Shown piece after piece: positions 8,070-17,100 of a stretch of DNA of 64,000 bases. The translations under genes and the position numbers were made by a program. Every line of letters begins with the position of its first letter. Positions within the stretch are counted from its first letter, which is position 1. Where the stretch lies: positions 1-64,000 of the forward strand of contig JABDLD010000079.1 in assembly GCA_013001885.1 (NCBI GenBank). The letters are read 5' to 3'. The stretch comes from Lysobacterales bacterium. GTDB lineage: Bacteria > Pseudomonadota > Gammaproteobacteria > Xanthomonadales > SZUA-36. The notes under the pieces were generated by a model. That model did not search any database. It was not told the origin of the DNA and was given only the letters and a program-made list of their open reading frames with translations.

Positions 8070-10154
8070 CTACCGGGTCGCGGAGCCCGCATGGCTGGCC
8101 CTTTTATTCATTACCGTGGCAGGCACCGGGCCGTTTCCGAGCGGCGGGCTGAGCCACTCGATCAACCCTATGTCATCAAACCAGCTGTAGTGGTCGGCTG
8201 AAGAATCCTCCGGGGTGATTTTCAAAACGACGCGATATGAAATGGCCGTGACCCGGGGGGAATCGAAATCAAAACGTAATTCCTGCCAGACGCCGGGCGA
8301 AAGTTCCATTTGCCCGATGGGCCTGAGCCTGGCCGTCGCCAGCGCTTCCAGCCGGTTCTCGTCTCTTTTGCGCCATTGCTGATAAGCGGTCACAACCGCA
8401 GGCCCGGAACTCCGGGCTGACACGACGAAACTGGTCGGGGTGCCGGGCTTGAACGTGTATTCGAACGTCCGCATTCCGAGGGTTCCTTCCGGCTGTCCAG
8501 CCGGTATCACCAGTTGCATAACGTTGCGGCCGCTGGGTGCGTCGTCCCGCTGAATGATGGCCTGAGTGCCGTCCTCTAACCAGCTCAAATCCGGGGCGTC
8601 ATGCAAAAAGTGGGATTCCAGGTGGCCCATCGGCAGCAGGTCCTGGCCCAGAAAAAATTTTCTGTCGTCACCCGCCTGCAGGGCAATGGTTTCAACCGAT
8701 TGGTTCCAGTCAGCTGCAGTGAGCCGCCAGACCGTGTTTTTCGCGGAATACTCTGCCGGAGGCGGCGAATAGGCCAGGGGCGAAGAATCGGCCGTGCCAG
8801 GCTGCGGCAAAATGACCGCGTTTCCACCGGAGGCCCGAAGTTCGACCCCGCGCCGGCTGGAAAGATCAAACGCCCGCCTCAGGATTGCACCGCGGAACGT
8901 GTCCGTTGCCGGCATCGGGGTATAGCCTTTGATGCGCAGCGGCATCACCTCCGCCCGGTGCAGACGGCCACCGTCCATCCAGACGTAAAGCAAGTAGGAT
9001 CGCTTGGTGGCGTAGTGGAACTGGTCGAAAATGAAATTGCCCATTGAATAGGCGATCAGCTTGCCGTTGTAGATTTCAAAACCCTGGACAATGTGCGGAT
9101 GATGGGCAATGGCCAGCACGGCGCCGTCGTCGATGGCCTGTTTGAGCCGCGTCTCGGTGGCCAGTGTCGGCTCATCGGTGTATTCCCGGCTGCCATGGTA
9201 CTGGACCACCGGCAAGTAACCCTGTCCCGCCTCGTTCCGGACGGCATAACGGATATTCGCTGTCGTTCCGAACGCAGCACCGCCTTTGCCGTCACCCTGG
9301 GCAACCTGGTTCGGGGTGAAGTTACCCGCCCAGCCCAGAAAACCGAGGAAACTCATTGCATTACCGTTAATGCCGGTTCTAAACGACCGTAGCGATTGTG
9401 ATTCGGTCAATCCGGCGCCGGACCAACCCAGGCCGGAAGCGTCAAGCGCATCCAGCGTCGATTCTAGCCCGTCCTGCAGGTAGTCATACGTGTGGTTGTT
9501 TCCCAGGGTTACGTAATCGACACCGGAGACCTTCAGCGCCTGCAGCGCTTCCGGCGGTGTGAAGAAAACATAGGATTTGGGCGCTTTCTGCTCCGGCCGG
9601 GAAGACATGACCTGCGTTTCCAGGTTGACGGAGGCGAAGTCCGCCAGGTCGAGATAAGGCTTCATGTGCCGCAGCAGGGCTTTCGTGTCGTCTGCTTCGT
9701 AGCCTTCGCGGATTAACTGCGGTTCGCCTTCGTTCGGCTCGGAGAATCGCCGCCCCATCATCGCGTCGCCGCCGAATGCGAGCATAACGCGGTTCGCAGC
9801 CCGCTCGACCAGCGTAACTTCGGGCACTTCGGCCGCACCGCCCGGGCCGCTTTGCAACCAGCTCAGTTCCAACGGGCTGTAGGCATGAATCATCGGGAAA
9901 TGGTCTTCCGCCGAGTAGTGCAGCAGATAGATATCTCCCGCGGCGGTTTCGATTGCAAAACGCCCTCTGGCGTCCGTCAGGGCAGTGGCTTCTCCGGCAC
10001 GCACCGTCACTCCAGGCAGGGGCTGGCCGGATTCGGAAAGCACCCTTCCGTTTATGCCGACACCGGCGAGACCCGGTAGTGATAACGAAAGCAACAGCGC
10101 CAGTAGCAGTGAACGGAGGGTCCGGCTTTTTCTCAAGGGTTCATGGTCAGTCAT
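8070..10154 (-). CDS. CapA-family (PGA_cap) metallophosphatase-like exported protein
   Basis: A 694-residue exported protein. The signal peptide (hydrophobic core about 14-30) is followed by a carboxypeptidase-regulatory-like beta domain (about 33-90, GRVLSESGQPLPGVTVRAG). The PGA_cap domain follows, with FGGDAMMGRRF (127-137), NLETQV, GNNHTYDYLQDGL, VVQYHGSREY, IAHHPHIVQGFE and YSMGNFIFDQ. These are the conserved metal-site blocks of CapA/PgsA proteins, a calcineurin-like fold linked to poly-gamma-glutamate and capsule handling. The last 220 residues or so look like a carbohydrate-binding beta sandwich. No capB or capC homologues are nearby, so poly-gamma-glutamate synthesis is not implied. 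The combination with a regulatory-like N-terminus and a jelly-roll C-terminus suggests an envelope hydrolase or phosphatase on a polymer, which is inference. Confidence 0.82.
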   Translation of the reverse strand: MTDHEPLRKSRTLRSLLLALLLSLSLPGLAGVGINGRVLSESGQPLPGVTVRAGEATALTDARGRFAIETAAGDIYLLHYSAEDHFPMIHAYSPLELSWLQSGPGGAAEVPEVTLVERAANRVMLAFGGDAMMGRRFSEPNEGEPQLIREGYEADDTKALLRHMKPYLDLADFASVNLETQVMSSRPEQKAPKSYVFFTPPEALQALKVSGVDYVTLGNNHTYDYLQDGLESTLDALDASGLGWSGAGLTESQSLRSFRTGINGNAMSFLGFLGWAGNFTPNQVAQGDGKGGAAFGTTANIRYAVRNEAGQGYLPVVQYHGSREYTDEPTLATETRLKQAIDDGAVLAIAHHPHIVQGFEIYNGKLIAYSMGNFIFDQFHYATKRSYLLYVWMDGGRLHRAEVMPLRIKGYTPMPATDTFRGAILRRAFDLSSRRGVELRASGGNAVILPQPGTADSSPLAYSPPPAEYSAKNTVWRLTAADWNQSVETIALQAGDDRKFFLGQDLLPMGHLESHFLHDAPDLSWLEDGTQAIIQRDDAPSGRNVMQLVIPAGQPEGTLGMRTFEYTFKPGTPTSFVVSARSSGPAVVTAYQQWRKRDENRLEALATARLRPIGQMELSPGVWQELRFDFDSPRVTAISYRVVLKITPEDSSADHYSWFDDIGLIEWLSPPLGNGPVPATVMNKRASHAGSATR

Positions 10155-10220
10155 GGGGATAGTTTAACGGTAGTTACAGAATGTTTGGCCTGTTCTGAAG
10201 GCCCGGCAGTTGGCCGGAGG

Positions 10221-10616
10221 TCAGGGTTCCGGTTGCGGACAAGGTCCGGGGCTGCACACGCTGACGCTGTCGGCATTGGCCACCAGCGCGATCAGGGCCG
10301 CGATACCGAGCGCGCCCAGGACATAGCTCCAGGTGCTGTCGTTGTCTCCTTTCGGTGTCTCAACGCGCAGGCTCTGCATGTCTTCAAAGCGGAAAAAACC
10401 CGGTTTACCGCCGAGACCATCGGCACTCATCTCGGTGACTCGAAACTTGTGGGTCTTTCGCTCCAGCGTCTTTACTTCCACCAGGCTGCCGTAATCTACC
10501 CCGCGCGCAGCAGACTGGCGCATGGCGTTCTCTATATCCACGGGTTGCATCGAAGAACAGGCCGTCATGTTGACGAGCATCAGGCAGAGAACATAACCTT
10601 TGACAAAACGCAGCAT
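10221..10616 (-). CDS. Putative lipoprotein
   Basis: A 131-residue protein beginning MLRFVKGYVLCLMLVNMTAC. The MTAC lipobox puts the lipidated cysteine at residue 20. The mature part is mostly polar (MQPVDIENAMRQSAARGVDYGSLVEV...) and includes a short beta region around VKTLERKTHKFRVTEMSADG that resembles small outer-membrane-associated lipoproteins. A second hydrophobic segment near the C-terminus (SYVLGALGIAALIALVA) is followed by a short tail with two cysteines and prolines. A lipid anchor plus a transmembrane helix is slightly unusual. I do not recognise the family. It is transcribed in the same direction as the small membrane gene upstream, but a terminator at 10661-10678 separates them. 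Confidence 0.6.
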   Translation of the reverse strand: MLRFVKGYVLCLMLVNMTACSSMQPVDIENAMRQSAARGVDYGSLVEVKTLERKTHKFRVTEMSADGLGGKPGFFRFEDMQSLRVETPKGDNDSTWSYVLGALGIAALIALVANADSVSVCSPGPCPQPEP

Positions 10617-10660
10617 AGAAACGCAATTGTACTGCTAACCCGGGGGCGGTAAAACGAAAA

Positions 10661-10678
10661 CCCCGCCTCGCAGCGGGG
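10661..10678 (-). terminator. Rho-independent terminator after the YqaE-like gene
   Basis: A perfect six-base GC stem (CCCCGC, loop CTCGCA, GCGGGG). On the minus strand it is followed directly by TTTTCGTTTT. It lies about 30 bases beyond the stop of the small membrane protein gene at 10708, the expected position for its terminator. Confidence 0.75.
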
Positions 10679-10707
10679 TCCTCGCGGAGAGTGAGAAATC
10701 AGGGGCG

Positions 10708-10941
10708 TCAGTATGCGCCGCGGTAGTATTCCCGGCGCCAGCGATCCGGCTTTTCGTACATTGCCGCATCGATGATCGACCAAAGGTGGATGATCCAGCC
10801 CAACAGGATCAGCCACAGCAGTGCGGTCATGATGAACATGAACCCAGCGAGCAGCCAGCGGCCCTGCAGCAACTGGCCGAGGCCCGGAATGAAAAAACTC
10901 GCCAGGGCGGCAAGGACGTTTCCACAGCTTCCGCTTCCCAT
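10708..10941 (-). CDS. Small YqaE/Pmp3-like membrane protein
   Basis: A 77-residue protein with two closely spaced hydrophobic helices (about 9-25 and 31-56, FMFIMTALLWLILLGWIIHLW). It starts with a glycine/alanine-rich segment and carries the turn IPGLGQLLQGRW, then ends in the charged tail AAMYEKPDRWRREYYRG. The size and the FIPGLGQ-type loop resemble YqaE/Pmp3 proteolipids and small TM2-like proteins; I cannot separate these by eye. Members are often stress-induced and influence membrane potential. A strong ribosome binding site (GGAGG) sits seven bases before the ATG, and a rho-independent terminator follows the gene, so it is probably a single-gene unit. Confidence 0.65.
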   Translation of the reverse strand: MGSGSCGNVLAALASFFIPGLGQLLQGRWLLAGFMFIMTALLWLILLGWIIHLWSIIDAAMYEKPDRWRREYYRGAY

Positions 10942-10980
10942 TGTTAACCTCCGATGAATGTACAGTTAGGTAGATGCAGA

Positions 10981-11010
10981 TTGCATGCCAACATTTTATC
11001 TGTTTAATAT
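10981..11010 (+). promoter_or_regulatory. Candidate sigma-70 promoter upstream of the giant enolase/PPDK gene
   Basis: TTGCAT at 10981-10986 and TAATAT at 11005-11010, separated by 18 bases, in an AT-rich pocket of otherwise GC-rich sequence. It would give a leader of roughly 140 bases before the ATG at 11154. The -35 match is only partial, so this is a weak prediction. Confidence 0.25.
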
Positions 11011-11153
11011 CATGTAGTTAAAGTTCCCTTGCGCAACTGGCGCGGTGTATTCGACTGCTTTTTAGCCTATTTGGCCGCTCAGCGGGCGGGGCCTGACTCA
11101 TGTCATTGTTGAGCGGTTGACCCGCGGGTAGAGTTCAAACCCACCCACCGGGG

Positions 11154-14100
11154 ATGCGCGAAGTGGGCCCAGAGACCATACCGCAAGCTCTGTTCGAGCG
11201 AATTCTGGCCAGGATCGGACGACGCCGGAGGCGGGAGATTGTGGCCGCCGGAATGTTTTTGCAGGAAGGCTGGGTCATTGCGAACCACATACTGGTCTCT
11301 TTTCACGTGGCGTTTATCTCTTCCGTGCTCGCCATACCCGGCGATGTCACCACGCGCACAGAAGTATTGCGGTTTATTTTCACCAGCCGGGAGACGCTTG
11401 TTTCAGCGCTGTTCACCTACATCGTATTCCACAGTGCAATCGCGCTCCATGAATTGGGCCACTTTCTCGAGGCTGCCCGCCTGCGGGCCCTGACAGACTC
11501 CATCCAGGATGGGGTCGAGGCCCGTCTGGCCCAACCGTTGATCCCACGTTTCCGTTACCTGGCCGGTTTATTCCTGCAGATTCCTTATGGCCGGGCGACC
11601 GGTATCAAGCGTGAGGGATTGAACTACTATCCGGATGCGCCCTACAACCTGGCGGTCGCTGCTGCCGGTCCGCGCGCGAGTCTGCGGGTATCACTGGCAA
11701 CGCTGCCTTTGGCCGGACTTCTTTTGGCTGCGGGGATGTTGATTGACTCTTCCGCCGCGCTCAACCTGGGCCGTCTGTTACTGGGCCTGGGCGTGGTCAG
11801 CGGCCTGGATTTCCTACTGGCGGATCCGGGAAAGTATCGTGAATTCAGGCGCCGGGAACGGCGGGCAAGCGAGACGGCCGCCATGCTTCCCGCAAGTGAC
11901 AGTTGGCTTGCCTCGGTCGCAGAAGTAAAGCAACGAATCGTTCAGCGCAGCATGCAGGAAGCCCTGCACCCGCGCCTGGGTCTGGTGCGGGCGCCGTGGC
12001 AGTTCCGCAACTGCGGAATGGGCGGGCGCCACACCGAAAAGGAATACCCTGAATCCAACATCAGTATGCAGGAAGCGATGTTTCTGATCCTCGGCGCCGA
12101 GGACTCGCAGGAGGCGCAGGAGATGACCGTGCGTCTGCAAAACCGGCTCAAGGAGATACTGGAAAAAGCGGAAGGCTGCAGGGTCATGGGCATTGGCCTG
12201 GAAGGGGGGCTGGCGCCTTATGTAGACCGGGGAACCTACGAGCTGCCTGAATTGCGCCTGTGGGCCATGATGAAGCAGGCGATCAGGGAATGCGGCTACC
12301 GCCCCGGGCTTGACGTCGCGATCGCGCTGGATCCCGCATTGACCGAACTGGAAATCGCTTATCGTGAAGAATTCGACATCCCGGACAGCGTCGGCATGTA
12401 CCTGTTCTGGCGCGATCATTCCAAGAAAGTGATGGACCGGGAGGCAGTCCTGGGGGTGTACGAAAAAGCAATACGTGAGTACGACATTCCGATTCTGTCC
12501 ATCGAGGACGGCTTTTCGGAGCACGATGTCGAGGGCTGGAAATTGCTGTTATCCAGCCTTGGCGACCGGCTTCTGATCATTGGCGATGATCTGGTGACCA
12601 CCAACGACCGCACCATCGAGACGGCGGCAAATGACGGACTGATCAACACGGTGCTGGTAAAGGCCAACCAGATCGGCACATTGTCCGAGACCCTGCTGGC
12701 GGTACTGGTAGCCATCGGCAAGGGGCAGGAACTGGTAGTGTCGCACCGCTCAAAGAGCCCGAACGACGACATGGAGGCGCATATCGCGCTCGCCACCAAC
12801 GCCCTGGGCCTGAAGTGCGGCGGCGGCGCGAACACCGAGAGGCTGATCAAGTACCAGGCCGTGACGACGCAAATGGAACGTGTGCTGGAGGCCGCGGTCG
12901 GGGAGCCGGACCTGCCGGACTTCGCCCATGTCGAGCGCCTCAGGGCCAGGGAAGAGCCGACCAATGCAGGAATTCCCACGGTTGGCGTCGATGTCCACAT
13001 GGCGACACCCGGCGGGAAGCCGGGCAGCCTGGTGCGAATGACGTTCCACGGGGCCACGCCGCTGGGGACATCGTCCGGCTCGGCCGAGGCCGTTCACCTG
13101 GTCGACAATGCATTCGAGCGAGCCGAATACCTCGAAGCCGTGGAAGCGCACTACGGCCTGCTGCGAGAAACCGAGCCGGGTGTGTTTTGCTTCAGAAGCG
13201 AAGTCACCCGCGCCACGGTGGAAGCAACGGGGGACGATGTGCTGATCGAACTATTCCGGCGCGCGGGCCGCTATGGCGGAAAAGGGTGCCTGTATGCGGT
13301 CGATAACGTCCTGGAATATGCTGCTCCTTACTTCATCAACAGGGACGTTGCCCGGTGGAGCCTGCTCGACATTGACCGGGCCCTGCTCAGCCTGGAACTG
13401 ACGACGGCGCAACGGCGCGGCAAGTTGCCGCCTGGTGCTGAAGCCGAGAATGAAATTCGCTTGATGCAGAGAAAACAGAACGTCGGCATGAACTCGATCC
13501 TGTCGATCTCACTGGCCCTGGCGCGTGGTGTGGCGCACGTTCGCGGACAAGACCTGTACGAATTCCTGCGCGAAGAAATGCTGGTGATCATTGAACGCCT
13601 GGCCGCCGTGCACGGAGTCACCATTCACGGTAGCCGTTTCCCGGATTACGTCGATGCTTTACGCGAGGTGAACATGCAACTCGAAAAGGATAAAAAACCG
13701 CTTCATGAAGCTCTTCGGGACGTCACCGGCATTTATACTGGAAACGGAAATCAGGCGGCCGCACCCGCGTCGGCCCTGGATCCTGAGAACAGGGCAGGTT
13801 CACCTTTCGACCCGGCGGAAAGCGAGCAGTTGGAGGCGCTTAACCGGGCCCTGATTTCCGCTTACGGCCCCGATGGAACCGACGAGGCGCACCAGCTGGC
13901 TTTGCGGCAATACCTTCAGACCATGCGTTTCCTGCACCGCCGTTACCGGATGTTTGAAATTGCCAATCACCGCATCTTCAAATGCGGCGACACCCTGATC
14001 GTGCCCTACGATGCCCATGGACGTTTGGCGATCCATGAAATCAAACCGGAGGCGAGCCGGGTCATCGTTCAGTCGCGGTTGCCGATGGGTAAACTGATCA

Positions 14101-17100
14101 CCGACGATTTGATCGCAGATCTCAGCGGCTGCCGCGGAGAAGTGGTGGATCTCGAGAGAGAGATTTACCACCTGGAAGTAGACGACACACCGGCGATACA
14201 GGTATCACGCCTGCGAGACCTGGCGAGGCTGCTGAGACGACTCAATACTTGCGGCAGCCGCCACGAAGCCGTTTATTTGTTGCGCTTCCTCGTGGCTCGT
14301 CTATGCAGCGCCTCGTATCGCGGGGTTGCCGGGGCGAAAAATCTCAAGCCGGAAATCGTTCGCGTGCGCAACGAGCTGGTCGAGTTCATGAACGGACCTT
14401 TCGCCCAGCGTCTCAGGCTGCCAACCCGAATCCTGGTTCGCAGCATATCGGGCCTGGTATCCCGGCCCAAACTGATCGACGAAGTGTGGCAGGACACGAT
14501 CGACCTGTCGGAGGTGCATGCACGGGGCAGCGCGATTGCCAACGAGATTCGCCGCAGCACGCACCACGCCATGGGCAAGCAGACGCTGAAGCTGGCCCGG
14601 GCCTACCGGCAATGGCTGCAGACCGGTGCAGCCGAGTTTCCGGACCCCGATCGCGAGACACCCACGGATGTCGATCAGGCAGCGCGCTCCAATCCGGTGG
14701 TGCTTGAGCTGGTTGCGCGCATTGTGAGCGACCTCGAACAGTTGCTGGGAACCTCGCAAATGGCCACCCGCATGGAGGAGTGGCGCGATACCTATGCGCG
14801 CGAGCTGGCCCTCTGTGAATCGGGCAACACGCTGCAGGAAGAGCTGGATTCGCTGGTGACCAACGGCGTTCGCGCCGGCAACCGGTGGGTTATTCAGCAC
14901 CGTTTACGCAGCCTGGCGAACAAGGCTCATGGCGGAGCCTGGGCCGCCGAGGCACGCGATTCCTTCAGGGCCAGCCTGGACCAACTACAGCAAAGCCTGC
15001 CGGGAGACGATGGGTTCCTGCCGGAACGCGCAGAAGGCGCAGCGCGAGAGGCGGTTGAGCACTTCGAGCAGCGGATTCGGCATGATCATCAGGACCGCCT
15101 GTTTTACGAACTGGACGTGCTGCTGAAGTGTTATGAAGGCGACAGGCCATTCGAGGTATTCGAGCGCAGCTGCGCGCTGCGGCGCCGTCTCTCCGCGCAA
15201 GTGGGCAACGGTGTTTTTCCCAGTCAGCGATATCTGCTGCACCAGTTGGATTGCTTGCTGGAGGAGTTGGGGTTCTTCGCGCTTCGGCACGTGGCCTCGG
15301 GTTATCACGATAACGGAGTGGATCTTGTCGAATGCCTTGCAATCGTGTTCATGTGTGCGGGCAACCTGGATCGTGATGGTTTGTACTCACGCGAACTTTG
15401 GGACCTGTCATCCATGCTGGCGAATCCTTCCCGCACACCGTCCGAGATGCTGGACGTGCTCGAACACATACAGAAAAACTATCATCGCCTGGTGCTCCGC
15501 GTCAGCGAAGCTTACGACGTAATGGCGGAGCACCTGGGTTACAGCGTGGACGAAATGCGCGCCGTGCAGGGCAATTACCAGCGCACGATGCATGATCTCA
15601 ACAGCCTGGTCCATTTTTCCGACCTGGCGCGCGCTCATGTTTCCGAGCAGCGTGAGAACATTCCCGAGGCCGGCGCGGGGGCGCTGGGTGAAGAACCCTG
15701 GGATTTCGTTCACCTGTCCCATGGTGAGGACATCAAACGCCGGGTGGAAGACCGGACCGCGGCCAGCCTGCAGGCGCGTTTCGGCGGAAAGGGTTCCGGC
15801 CTCATTTATATTTCCTACCTTGGCGTTCCTACCCGGGACGCCTTCATTATCCCCACCGTGCTGCCGCGCATGAATCTGCACGAAGCCGAAGCGGAAAAAC
15901 TCGACCGGGAATTGATGCGGCATGTCGGCATATTGCAGGACGATATTGCCCGCAACGACGCCCGCAACGTTCGACTGGGTGACCCGGATACCCCGTTGTT
16001 GCTGGCTGTTCGCGGCGGCTCGGTATTCTCCATGCCGGGAATGCTTTCTACCGTCGTTTTCGCCGGCATGACCGAGGCCGTAGCCGAGGCGCTGGCGGCA
16101 AAGGACGAGTGGTTTGCCTGGGATTCTTTCCGACGATTTCTCGCCTCCTACGCCGCGGCCATCTGGCATATGGACCTGGAAGAACTCGATCTGGTCGAGA
16201 AGGCCAAGCGCCGCCAGGGCGTTGATTTGAAAATCGAACTCCCGGGAGCGGCGATGCGCGAAGTGGTCGAGGCGTCAAAAGACGCCATTCGAAAGGCGGG
16301 GCATGGAGAACATCTGGATGCGATACTCAATGACGCGGAGCTCCAGGTTAAAAACGCCATGCGGGCAGTTCATGCCTCCTGGGAAGGCAAACGCGCGCGG
16401 GAGTACCGCTCCATCAAGCATTTGAGTGAAGGCTGGCATACCGCCGTCATCGTGCAGGAGATGGCTTGCGGAAACCGCTCGAATGAAGAAGACCTCAAGC
16501 CCGGCATGGACGAGATGCGGATTTCGCTCACCGGTGTCATACCCAACACCCGCATAACCACTTCGGGCATTCGGGTCTTTACCGGCGACGTCAAATTCAG
16601 CGCCTGCGGCGATGACCTCGTCGGCGGCCTGACGGCGGCGCAGTCCTTTGAGCCGGTGCAGGAGCTGCGCTCCCAGGCGCCCATGCTGGAACGAAAATTG
16701 AACCACATCAGTGCGCGCCTGAGAAGGTTCCTCGGGTCGGATACAGAAATCGAATTTACCGTCGAGCGCGGAATACTGAGCATCCTGCAGACCCGAAGCG
16801 CGCAGACTGAGCATCATTTCTCTCCGCGCACGTTTGACGATCCGGGTGACGCCGATGGCCGCGGTATCGGAATCAGCGGCGGTGCATTCCGCGGCGTGGT
16901 GGCCTTCAACGAGCTGGATGTCGCAAGGCTCAGAGAATCCGGAGCCGTCGGTGAAGCCGGCGTGGACGGAATCCTGCTGCTGGTGGAAAACCCGATTCCG
17001 GACGAGATTCCGCTGATTCTCTCGGTCGATGGCCTGCTGGCTGCAAAGGGCGGTTCTACATCGCATGCGGCCGTCGCCGTCCACGGTATCGATGAAAAAC

